From assembly GCA_026119855.1 (NCBI GenBank), contig JAOWBW010000192.1:682001-746000 (forward strand): a stretch of 64,000 bases of DNA, given 5' to 3'. Below are positions 12,147 to 22,560 of the stretch, piece by piece. The position numbers and the translations under genes are program-made. How positions within the stretch are numbered: the stretch's first letter is position 1; each line of letters begins with the position of its first letter. The notes below the pieces were generated by a model, which was given only the letters and a program-made list of their open reading frames with translations, searched no databases and was not told where the DNA came from. Source of the stretch: Campanula takesimana. Taxonomy: Eukaryota; Streptophyta; Magnoliopsida; Asterales; Campanulaceae.

Positions 12147-13554
12147 TCAATTTTTCCAAAACAGGCTCTCCCACTTTGGGATTGACAACTCTGTCAACCA
12201 TGGGCTCTTTTTCCTTGGGGCGGACACCACTCCATTTATCGACATCGGGGAAGTCACAGATTTGAGCATGTTGAAGCTCGGGTCATTGGCTGTGTCGGGG
12301 GTGTGGGGGCGTCCAAGCTTCCCCTTCTCAATTAGTTTCGAGATGATGCGTCTTATGGCAGTACAATCATTGGTATCATGGCCGTGGTAGTTGTGAAAGG
12401 CACACCTTTGGGTCTTGTCTCGACGTTTTTCAAGATTCTTTGGCCGAAAATCTTCGAGGGGCCACATGAGGCCTTGTTTGACCAATCCTTCAAATACTTT
12501 GCTTATGGGCATTCCGAAATCCTCAAACTTTGTGAAATGGAGCTTGGCTCGGCCCTTGGCTTTTCTTTCATTGTTGACCGGAGTGTGGTGGGGATGAGAA
12601 TCACCGCTACTCAATGCAAAGGGGTGCCCATCGAGTGTCCTTTCAAACTTAGCTTCCTTTTGCCTTCTTTTTCCCAACAACGTACCCGACTGAGGTCCAA
12701 CATGAGGATTCTGTGGAAGTGCATGGGTGTAGGAATACCCATAACCTTGGTTGCTTGCAGGAATATACATTTGAGGCATGCAAGGAGCTTGTGGTCCAAA
12801 AGGTCTTGGATTATAGAAATGATACGGGCCACCCCGGAATCTCATCGAGAAAATCTGGTGGAGGCAAGTTAGTGATGCCTGGTCGGGTATCCATATATGG
12901 TTTAAACAGTGACTGATCTCTGGTGACTTGGTTGATGGCATTGAATCGAGAAGGGACACGATTGGGAAGGTGTTGTGAGTATGATGCTTGAGGCGTAACT
13001 AGTGTGAACAGTGGTTTGCGTGCCTTTTGAGTGGGTTGTGTTTGGGGTTTTATAGGAGGTGTCTTATGGGAGATGTTGGATTTGGGATGAGGCGGAGTGA
13101 GGAAGATTTGAGTGAGAGGCTCGTTGTGGACGACGGCGTGTTGGGGCGAAGAAATGGAGGTCTCGGTATTTTGATGAGATGGTGGGGGAAATATTTGGTT
13201 ACAATCCGGGGGTCGGGTAGCTTCCACCCTTTCATTATGGTTGGTCACCTTGGTGAATGGCCCATCAATTTGAAACAGAGCTGTAACACCTCTTTGCCTC
13301 GTTGACTCATCAGACGGAGTTTTCGTTTCTCTGTGGGTATCTGTGATGACTTCTTTCTCAGCCCCGGGGGTTTCTGAAGCTTGGAATAACTCTTCGTTCG
13401 TTAGGCCATCCGAATTATCCACGGCGTCATTTCTCAAGCTACTGTCCACTGAAGTGATCTTTCTGAGGTACCGGATCGGAGAGGTTGTAGTGACCGGGGA
13501 ACTTTCTGACTCCACACGCACCAGTCGACGACATGATGCTCTCTTCCACTTCAT
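12147..13554 (-). pseudogene. gag-like gene of inner element, frameshifted
   Basis: Starts at 13554 about 90 bases downstream of a structured motif (13647-13730). The first frame (247 residues) is Ser/Thr/Pro-rich. The second (12959-12147, 270 residues) carries the recognisable C-terminal part: FGMPISKVFEGLVKQG, then CAFHNYHGHDTNDC followed by a helix. CxxH...GHxxxxC with this helix is typical of Tat/Ogre Gag C-termini. The two frames join near 12820-12840, where GPQAPCMPQMY parallels YAPQMYGSP of the protein at 55432-56253, so one frameshift separates them. No protease or pol follows. Confidence 0.72.
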
Positions 13555-13646
13555 CTAAGCCACGGAAAAAAAAGGTAGTTTAGGCTCGGGTAAACATTGG
13601 GTGAACACTTGGGTTAAAGACACACGTGTCTTTATTTGGGATATTT

Positions 13647-13730
13647 GACCGGGCCGAAGTTGCCTACGTTCCCCTCACCACGAGGGAGGGGGTCCCACGT
13701 GATGAGAGGCTCAGGTCACTGTAGTTCGAA
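13647..13730 (-). other. structured motif upstream of gag-like start (inner element)
   Basis: On the element strand CTAC, GACCTGAG, then a 12-bp stem (CCTCTCATCACG with CGTGGTGAGGGG), GTAG and finally GGTC. The copy at 56379-56460 has a compensatory change in this stem. It lies about 90 bases before the gag-like start, in the 5' untranslated region. Confidence 0.6.
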
Positions 13731-13799
13731 CGGGTTTAGAATCTTAAGAGGGAAGGACGAACACGACTAATGTCTTAACGAGAATCCATCCAAGGACTT

Positions 13800-14310
13800 G
13801 ACTGGCTTCCTAGGGGACTATTCTTAGAATTTAACGGGGATCTTTGCGGGGACCTAGGGGACTTTGCCTAGGGTCTCAACGGGGATCTTAACGAGGGTCT
13901 TGAAGGATAACATGGATCCTTCCAAAGACTTAACGGGACTTGACGGAGGTCTTGAACGATAACATGGATCCGTCCAAAGACTAAACGGGACTAATCAAAA
14001 GTCTTGAAGGATAACATAGATCCGTCCAAAGGCTAAACGAGACTATTCAAAAGTCTTGGAGGATAACATGGATCCGTCCAAAGATTAAACGGGACTAATC
14101 AAAAGTCTTGGAGGATAACATGGATCCGTCCAAAGACTAAACGGGACTAATTAAAAGTCTTGGAGGATAACATGGATCCGTCAAAAGACTAAACGGAACT
14201 AATCAAAAGTCTTGGAGGATAACATGGATCCATCCAAAGGCTTAACGGGACTTGACGGAGGTCTTGAAGGATAACATGGATCCTTCCAAAGACTTAACGG
14301 GGGTGACACT
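13800..14310. repeat. tandem repeat, about 52-bp unit, roughly 8 copies
   Basis: Units contain GGATAACATGGATCCGTCC and AAAGACTAAACGGGACT and recur about every 52 bases with point differences. They lie upstream of the gag-like gene, where the other element has a different array (56690-57150). Confidence 0.85.
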
Positions 14311-15910
14311 GGTTAGCGAAATAATGCAGTGTATCAAAGACAGGAAGCAAAAACGGAGCAAGCTCATGCAACGCGCAATTAATAAATCATTCAAGTTTAC
14401 TTAAAACACATTTTTATTCCTAAATGGTTGGAAAAGATTTCTCTTCTTTTTCGCAACTAATCTAAACCCTAGATCAGTGGAGGCCATCACTACGCCTATA
14501 GACCCCTCGTTTTTCACATGTCTTGCACGCTCTCCAAGGACGGACTATCCCGGGCGAGGGTCCTATAGGGCACGCGGCTTCCACCGATCAAAAGAAATGA
14601 ACCTAGGGTCTAGTGCATCGTAAGGTTCCCAATACGCGGGTCATCCTAATCATGGAAAAGCCCCAGTCGGGATCGAGACTTTTCTCCGAAGGCTACACCG
14701 AAGGCTGCACCGACATTCCGACACACCCTCATTTTGAATGAGGCATCTCGATCCTTGACCATGGGCTTAAGGATGATTAAAATAACTCGTTCATTAGGGC
14801 TTAACGACACGGTGTCACCCTATCCTTAGTACACAGCCCTTGCTTATTGCGGTCGTCACTAACACACGAGTTGAAGGCTGGTTAGGCCACGCTTGCATTA
14901 CATCAAGGAGTCATAACTCGGGCATTTATTTGGCCACAATTTGCTTTGAGCACGTATCAAGGATGTGGTAACGTGAACTAGACCAAAAACCAACCATAGT
15001 CACGGTATTTGTGTGTCACGGACAAGTGTGGTTGACTCGGTTCGGAAGGGAAGGTGGGATGGACCCGAACGCGCATCGAAGGGAATAAGAGCGCCCAACG
15101 AGCTGCATCGTGGCATGCACCCCGGGTTTAAAGGGTATTTTGGAACGTGCACGGTCAAGTGCGCGTGGTGTGAAGTCATTCTATGCTCCTTTTTGAGTAA
15201 AAAGAGAGATTTTCAATTCATTTTTCGATAGCATGAGCATGGCATAAGCAAGATATGAACAAGTATGAACAAGCATGGATTGAGCAATTTATACACAGCA
15301 AATCAAGGAATATAAGCAAACAAAGACCAAAACTTGTACATGTACCAAGTTGTGCACAACAAAGAATTTTGAATCAAACTTTTGCAAAAGAAATATTTTA
15401 CATTGAAACCATTTGTACCAAGTAAGTTGTGCACAACAAGAAGACTCAAGAAATCTTTACAAAAGGGTTACGCACAATGAGGCTTTGGAAACCATTTTTA
15501 TTGACAAAAGATTATGCATAACCAAGTTTTTTTTTAAATCAAGTTTTGGCCAAAAGAATGAAGGTAATGTGCACAAGTAAGACTGTAAATTTGGAACCTG
15601 GACAAGAAGAAGCAGAGGGGCATCCAGAATGTTGCAGCCCTGCACAAAATTGTTAATTTGCAACATTCTGATCCCCTACCCAAAGTAGCCGTACGGCTAA
15701 AGCAAGAGGGTGGAGATTTTTCTCAATTTCTCCAACTTCTGATCATCATGCTCCAGTTTATTGTATTTCCAGAACGTATGTACTCAAAACAGTTCAAACA
15801 GAAACATCAAACACACACAAATATGCAAGAAGTCAATTAACGGGAATGGGAGTTTGACCTACACAAGAATGCCCCCGAACCTTCTAGAAAGAAGTCCAAA
15901 AGCACTCTAA
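14311..15910. other. 5' leader of inner element, no gene seen
   Basis: About 1.6 kb between the 52-bp array and the primer site. It has one CCGTACGG palindrome at 15689-15696. Open frames here are short, unsupported and without recognisable domains. Confidence 0.6.
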
Positions 15911-15928
15911 TCCCCAGCGGAGTCGCCA
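15911..15928 (-). other. primer binding site, Arg-type
   Basis: On the minus strand TGGCGACTCCGCTGGGGA lies one base after the LTR end. Ogre/Tat elements use a tRNA-Arg primer with a very similar site (recalled). The other pol-less element has TGGCGACTCTGCTGGGGA at the same place (57768-57785). Confidence 0.75.
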
Positions 15929-15929
15929 C

Positions 15930-17415
15930 TGTAAGGATCTCGCCCCAAAAAAAAAAACACGAGCACGTTTCAAGGGCGAAATACCAAACGCGGGAACCCG
16001 ACCAATTTAACGGAGTCGCCACATTTTGTTAATTTTAAACCCAACAAAATGACAAAGGTTTGAGTTCAAAGGTTCGGAGATCAGGTTACAACTTGGGAAG
16101 AGTTTTTACGTCCTCCCAAGTTGCCTCGGACAAAGCCGAGTCTCCCTTGTTAGTTAACAAAAGTGCATGTGTGTGTGTGTGTGTTTTAACGGAAAATCTT
16201 TGTTTTAACTTTTTATTTATCTTTTCGACTGAAAAAGGGGTTTGTTTGACAAGAAAACAGAAGACAGAAGGGAAAAATGGTCAATCTCCCCATACGACCA
16301 AAGTAGCCGTACGGATGGGGAGACCACTCCTGGGATTTTACAGTTTGTTCAAGCAACAGTCCAGTTCCACGCAGAAACATAGCATTATGCTTGAACTGGA
16401 CCAAACTGTTCTGATTCCAGTTTGTTATTCCAACACAAAACAACATTAACAACTCATTCCTATGCCATTTGATCATCAAAGAACCTCCCAAAACAAGAGT
16501 TTGGGCATGATCAAAGGCAATCATGGGAGAAAAATGAAAAAGGTGGCCAATATGCCCTTTTGAGCCATAGTGACCATTTGATGAGTAAAGATTGAAACTT
16601 TACCATCAAAATGGCTCTTCTAGGCAAGATTAATCCTTTAGGGACAAGAACAAACCATAAAGATTGGATCTTTATTACCCAAACTTGGGAATTTTGGGCT
16701 AGATCAAGGTGATGAGGATAAAGATTGAGACTTTATCCTCAACATGATCATCATAGCTTAAAATGAGCAAAATGAACAACAAGAGCATCATCCATGACAA
16801 GAATGTAAATGAACAATCAACAAGCCATGATCAAACTAGGTTTGAACCTCTTCCACACAAAGTATGGAGGGCACCTTTGATCATCTCATGGCTTGGACTA
16901 GGAAATTTAAATAGTAATAGATATATGTATATTGCTCGAATGGACAAGACTTGCAAGAATGTAAAGATCAACAATAAATGACAAGATCAAAGATAAATAG
17001 AGTTCTTAGATGAAGAGAAGGGAGGGGGAGAAGGTGGCTTTACCTATCTTGGTTTAGGCCAATCTTCCTTTCTCTCTTTTACTCTTTGTTCACTCTTACT
17101 CACACTATTCTGAGGTGAATTCGACAGAGTAACCTTAGTTCTAATGTTTCTCCCCCTTTCTGAAATGATCAGCAACAAGGGGTTCTATTTATAGGGACTG
17201 AGGGTGCCCAAACCAGCCGTACGGCTAGGCCCTTCTAGTACCCAAAGGATCCGTACGGCTCAGACTGGCGAGCTTCTGGATTTTTCCAATTTTATACCAG
17301 AGTAGTCTAGGAATTTATAGCTTATCCTAGAGAGGTCCTGGCCTATTAGATTATCCCTGAAACGGTGCTAAGGCTACCTCTAAGATAGGTCGGTTTCAGA
17401 TTGGGGTACTTACAG
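15930..17415 (-). repeat. LTR of inner element (central copy)
   Basis: TGTAAGGA to ACTTACA on plus, nearly identical to 6658-8133. It directly follows the primer site, so it served as a 5' LTR for the unit to its left. CCGTACGG copies at 16307-16314, 17217-17224 and 17251-17258, and a TATA box at 17185-17194, match the sister LTR. Confidence 0.88.
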
Positions 17416-17744
17416 AGCCCCTCGGCAACGTCGCTTCGAAGGAGCGGGGTTGTCGATAGAAATAAGCATCACAATCTGACGAGACGACGGCTTTAACCGA
17501 TTTTGGTTGCATGGCTGGACCTAGTGGTATAGGATTCCTACGTATCCCGTTCACGGGGAATCAAGCCTAACGTAGTTCGGAGGTACGCAGGGTTACTTAG
17601 ATCCGCAAGGAGACATGACTCTAGGGGTCAGAGGCGAGACATGGTCAACTTGGCTCTATGGGAGAGGGTTGACTTGCTGGGGATACGGTAAACTTGACTT
17701 TATAGGAGAGGGTTGACTTACACGGGATAGATTTTTACTGGGCT

Positions 17745-18680
17745 TACGTCGGGGACGGCCAATGGTGATTATTCTAAGTCCAAGCTTGACCGGGGTCAAC
17801 TCCATCTTCGGGGAGATTGACGGGAAAACTGGTCTTACGTCCCTCTAAGGACTGCCGGGACAAAGGCTCTAGCCTATAACGACTATTCTAAGTCTAAGCT
17901 TGACCGGGGTCAACTCCGTCTTTGGGGAGATTGATGGGAAAACTGGTCTTACGTCCCTCTAAGGACTGCCGGGACAAAGGCTCTAGCCTATAACGACTAT
18001 TCTAAGTCATAGCTTGACCGGGGTCAACTCCGTCTTTGGGGAGATTGATGGGAAAACTGGTCTTACGTCCCTCTAAGGACTGCCGGGACAAAGGCTCTGG
18101 CCTATAACGACTATTCTAAGTCTAAGCTTGACCGGGGTCAACTCCGTCTTGACGGGAAAAACTGGTCTTACGTCCCTCTAAGGACTGCCGGGACAAAGGC
18201 TCTAGCCTATAACGACTATTCTAAGTCTAAGCTTGACCGGGGTCAACTCCATCTTTGGGGAGGTTGACGGGAAAACTGGTCTTACGTCCCTCTAAGAACT
18301 GCCGGGACAAAGGCTCTAGCCTATAACGACTATTCTAAGTCATAGCTTGACCGGGGTCAACTCCATCTTTGGGGAGATTGACGGGAAAACTGGTCTTACG
18401 TCCCTCTAAGGACTGCCGGGACAAAGGCTCTAGCCTATAACGACTATTCTAAGTCATAGCTTGACCGGGGTCAACTCCGTCTTTGGGGAGATTGACGGGA
18501 AAACTGGTCTTACGTCCCTTTAAGGACTGCCGGGCTCTAGCCTATAACGACTATTCTAAGTCTAAGCTTGACCGGGTCAACTCCATCTTTGGGGAGATTG
18601 ACGGGAAAACTGGTCTTACGTCTCTCTAAGGACTGCCGGGACAAAGGCTCTAGCCTATAACGACTATTCTAAGTCATGGT
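17745..18680. repeat. tandem repeat, about 114-bp unit, about 8 copies
   Basis: The same unit as 8480-8850 but with about eight copies against three. One unit near 18120-18200 is shortened and one near 18540 lacks a few bases. Confidence 0.88.
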
Positions 18681-19392
18681 TTTAATCTAAAGGGTCACTC
18701 GGGGGATGGAGGTTTTAATCTAAAGGGGTCACTCTGGGGACGAAGGTTTTTTAACCTAAAGGGTCACTCTGGGGACGAAGATTTGGTCAAGCCTACACTG
18801 CGGGATGGTTGACACATTTTCTTGATACCGGGAAGAGCCTAGGGGTGACCTTCAAGACTCATTGTGGACAAAAAGGTTCCAAGACTTTGGAAAAATCATT
18901 TTGAGTGGAGATCAAAAGCATTTTGCTTGAAACATTCTCTTTGATAAATGATGCCAAATGGCCAAATTTGAAAATGCTTACTTTTGAGGGCAAATCTTTT
19001 AACGAAACATGTTTAGTCAAATTTTGGTTTTAACTTAACCGTGAGGTTTATATGCATAAAGTCCTTTTGAGCTTTGTCCATTTCTTAGGAGCGGTCGGGA
19101 GTAGAGAAACCTCTTGTTGTCGTTGTCGGGGTAGCCCCATGTCCTTGTTCCTATTTATGGCGACGTAGCCCCAATGTCATTGAATGTGTCGGGGTAGCCC
19201 CATGTCCTTGTTGCTGTTGATGGTGGCATAGCCCCCATGTCATTGAATGTCTCGGAGTATCCCCATGTCCTTGTGGAGGTAGCCCCAATGTCGTCCTCCG
19301 ACTTTTGATGTTGGCGTGGACCCGTTGTCGTCTCGCGGCCTTTGATGACGTTAGGAACCCATCCCTTTTTTCATGACGCACTCTTTCTTTTC

Positions 19393-19503
19393 CCTAGGCC
19401 GCCCTTTCGGGTTTTCAACCTAGCGGGCATCTCTTTTGCGTCTTTTATGGCACACCCTGTTTTTTTTCCTAGGCCGCCCTTACGGGTTTTCAACCTAGCG
19501 GGC
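19393..19503 (-). other. two GNRA-type hairpins (duplicated copy)
   Basis: Copies at 19393-19428 and 19468-19503 correspond to 9561-9596 and 9636-9671 and keep CCC-GAAA-GGG and CCC-GTAA-GGG. The second here has an intact CCTAG outer strand where the first-unit copy has CATAG. Confidence 0.5.
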
Positions 19504-19576
19504 TACTTTTTTGGTGCCTTTTTTTTTTTTTTTTTTTTCATATAAGATAGGTCGGTTTCAGATTGGGGTACTTACA

Positions 19577-21444
19577 CTGCTCAGTGCATCTGCCACAACA
19601 TTTGCTTTCCTTGGATGATAAAGGATAGTACAATTATGATCCTTCAATTTCTCCATCCATCTACGTTGTCTCATGTTATGCTCTTTTTGAGAAAACAAGT
19701 ACTTCAAGCTCTTATGTTCGGTGAAGACTTCAAATTTTGCTCCATACAAGTAATGCCTCCATTTATGCAAAGCAAAAATAATCGCAGCCAACTCTAAATC
19801 ATGAGTAGGATAATTCTTTTCATAAGGAGATAATTTTCTCGAAGCATAAGCTATTACCTTGCCATCTTGCATTAAAACACAACCCAATCCTTTTTTAGAA
19901 GCATCAGTATAAACCATGAAATTCTCAGAACCATTAGGCAAAGCCAAGACTGGAGCTGTCGTTAAGCGCCTTTTCAACTCTTGAAAACTTGCTTCACACT
20001 TGTCACTCCACTCAAAATAAATAGCTTTCCGAGTCATATTAGTCAATGGAGTAGCAATCTTGGAGAATCCCTCAATGAATCTCCGATAATAACTAGCCAA
20101 GCCCAAGAAACTACGGATCTCTGTCACTGTAGTTGGCCTCTTCCAGTTTACAACTGCTTCAACTTTGGAAGGATCTACTGCAATACCAGTAGCAGACACG
20201 ACATGTCCCAAGAATGAAACCTTTTCTAACCAGAAAGCGCATTTGCTGAATTTTGCAAATAATTGTTTCTCACGAAGAACTTGCAATGCCACTCTGAGAT
20301 GTTGCTCATGCTCAGCCCGTGATTTAGAATACATAAGGATACCATCAATGAATACCACCACGAAACAATCAAGATATGGTTTGAAGATACGGTTCATCAA
20401 ATCCATAAATACAGCTGGAGCATTTGTCAAACCGAATGGCATAACAATAAACTCATAATGCCCATACCTGGTACAGAAAGCTGTTTTTGGTATATCCTCA
20501 TATCTTATTTTCAACTGATGATAACCACTTCTCAAGTCAAGGTTCGAGTACACTACTGAACCCTGAAGTTGATCAAACAAGTCATCAATATGAGGTAACG
20601 GATATTTGTTCTTAATAGTTACCTGATTAAGATCTCTGTAATCAATACATAATCGCAGAGTCCCATCTTTCTTTCTGACAAATAACACTGGTGCACCCCA
20701 CGGTGATACACTAGGCCTGATGAAGCCCCTTTCAAGTAATTCCTCAAGCTGTATTTTTAACTCTTTCAACTCAGCTGAAGCCATTCTATAAGGTGCTTTA
20801 GAGATTGGTGCTGTACCTGGTAATAACTCAATACAGAACTCAAGCTCTCGATCAGGTGGCATGCTATACTCAGAAGAGAATACGTCTGAAAATTCAGACA
20901 CAACAGGAATATCTTCCATCTTGGGAACAGATAAACTCTTGTCAAAAACACATGCGAGATACCCGGCACAACCACGAGATAAAAGTTTTCTAGCTTTTAA
21001 AGCAGAAATAACACGTATATCACACATAGGCCTATCACCTTCAAAGGTAAAATCAGGCAAACTAGGTATAGAAAAAGTTACTACTTTTTTATGACAATCA
21101 ACAAATGCATGATGCACATAAAGCCAATCCATGCCAAGAATCACGTCAAAGTCCCTTATAGGTAACACGACTAGTTCAGCAAGAAGGGCATGATCACCCA
21201 CAAGAACTTCACATTTCTTATAGACCTCAGAAGCAAACTTGCAATCTCCCATAGGGGAAGATTCTTCTAGCACATAAGGCATAGAATCAGGAAGAACATG
21301 CAAATGCGACACAAAACGAGATGCCACATAAGAATGAGATGAGCCTGGATCTATCAGGACTCGCGCTCTCGTACTAGAAAGTAGTATAGTACCTCCTATG
21401 ACCGCAGAAGACTCAGCTACACCCTGCTGATCTAGAGCAAACAC
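19577..21444 (-). pseudogene. chromovirus protease-reverse transcriptase-RNase H
   Basis: An almost uninterrupted frame of about 622 element residues that runs a few codons into the inner LTR before stopping at 19558. The protease active site is LIDPGS (Asp 32). RT has LRLCIDYRDLN, the first catalytic Asp at 303 (SNLDLRSGYHQ) and MPFGLTNAP. The catalytic box reads FIDG (365-368) instead of FIDD, which should abolish polymerisation. RNase H has YTDAS (Asp 514), HDLELAA (Glu 551) and TEHKSLKYL where TDHKSLKYL is usual (Glu 576). The frame is broken upstream near 21445-21480, where it should join gag, and downstream by the inner element. Confidence 0.92.
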
Positions 21445-21479
21445 TCGACCCTGAACATTAGGTCGACCACACTATCTCT

Positions 21480-22424
21480 CTTAGTACCTGAGGCCTGTTA
21501 ACTCGTACCCCCAACTTGACTTCCTTTACCTTTTGGACAATTCTTGATAAAGTGCCCAGTTTCACCACAAGATAAACATTTTCCTTGCTTTAGCCAACAC
21601 TTGTCTTCAGAATGGCCTTATTTCAAGCAATAATCACACACTTTCCTGGAACCTTGGACTGTTGTCTTAGAACCAGTTGATACACTACCTTTACTTTCAG
21701 ATGGTTGTCGGAATCGACGATCTTGGTAGCTAGATTTACCACCATTAGAACCAGATCCCTGTGCTTTCTCTGAAACACGACCTGTCATGATTGTTCCCTG
21801 CTTTACTTTGTGTTCTTCAATGTCATTCTCAATCCCATAAGCCTTCTCCACTGCTTATTGATAACTAGTAAGCTGTAGAGAAAGAAGCTGCTTCCTGTAC
21901 TCAGTTTTCAACCCCTTCAAAAACCTCTGTGCCTTCTTTGTTTCATTTGGAACTAAGTGATCACAATACCTAGCCAATTCTGTGAACTTGGTTGAGTATT
22001 GCCCCACTGTCAAGCTTCCCTTCTCCAGATTAAGAAATTCCATCTCTTTTCTGTCTTGGACCACTGCTGGAATGAATTTTGACTTGAATGCTTTGAGAAA
22101 ATTCTCCCAAGTTTGAGGTACCCCTTCCAGTTCCCAGCTTTTATTCAGAACTTGCCATCAATGTTCAGCAGCTTTTTCAAGTCTAAAGGTTGCAAATGTT
22201 ACCTTATCACCTCCTGCACATCTCAAGGCTGTAAAGATCTTTTCTATACTTTTAATCCACTCTTCTGCCTTCTTAGCATCAGGTTCCCCGTCAAAGCTAC
22301 GAGGTTTCAACTTCAAAAACTTTGTAAGTTGATTAGGATAATCCCAGTCTATATTATCAACCATCTCTTCTTGAGGAGTTACAGATCTCAGCTGATTACT
22401 GCCACTTGTACCTTCAGAACTCAT
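21480..22424 (-). pseudogene. chromovirus gag, with stops
   Basis: Starts MSSEGTSGSNQL at 22424. The retrotransposon Gag core is visible (FLKLKPRSFDGEPDAKKAEEWIKSIEKIF, and WENFLKAF and FLNLEKGSLTVGQY further on). In-frame stops interrupt it near 22157, 21852 and 21618. The zinc knuckle part (CDYC, stop, then CLSCGETGHFIKNC) is near 21540-21640. It would assemble particles and bind RNA in an intact element. Confidence 0.85.
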
Positions 22425-22545
22425 TGTACCTGTAGGTAAACACTCGGCGTTAATAACACCCCAAGACTAACCCATACCTAGGCCATAGACCCTATCCAGA
22501 CTTAGAGAAAACCAAGGTAGCTAAATAGGGTATCTAAACCAGGGT

Positions 22546-22558
22546 AGCTCTGATACCA
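22546..22558 (-). other. primer binding site, initiator Met-tRNA type
   Basis: On the minus strand TGGTATCAGAGCT begins two bases after the LTR end. It is complementary in type to plant initiator Met-tRNA. Confidence 0.88.
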
Positions 22559-22560
22559 AC

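Larger units (their letters stand above)
6658..19576 (-). mobile_element. pol-less Tat/Ogre-related LTR element, rearranged dimer
   Basis: A 12.9-kb insertion inside the chromovirus. Parts on the plus strand: LTR 6658-8133, internal region 8134-15929, LTR 15930-17415, a second copy of the 8134-9715 part of the internal region (17416 to about 19547), and the outermost 30 bp of an LTR ending at 19576. The element strand is minus, shown by an Arg-type primer site at 15911-15928, a purine tract beside 8133, and a minus-strand gag-like gene. No reverse transcriptase, RNase H or integrase motif is visible, so it would be mobilised by an autonomous relative. It shares its plan and several non-coding motifs with the element at 47628-58880. 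Confidence 0.85.
17416..19576 (-). mobile_element. partial second unit: 3' region plus LTR stub
   Basis: 17416-19547 repeats 8134-9715 (structured motif at 17513-17580, tandem array, GNRA hairpins). It then switches to the outermost 30 bp of the LTR (TAAGATAGG...ACTTACA, 19547-19576). The switch point shares TAAG with both parents, which suggests a microhomology-mediated deletion of an LTR, primer site and gag. Confidence 0.8.

Noticed and set aside
12378..12916. Plus-strand frames up to 164 residues
   Set aside because: They are shadows of the minus-strand gag-like gene, which has a clear family motif.
13647..13730. Structured motif considered as hammerhead or twister ribozyme
   Set aside because: The CUGAUGA and GAAA core of hammerheads and the conserved twister residues are absent. 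ACCUGA alone is not enough.
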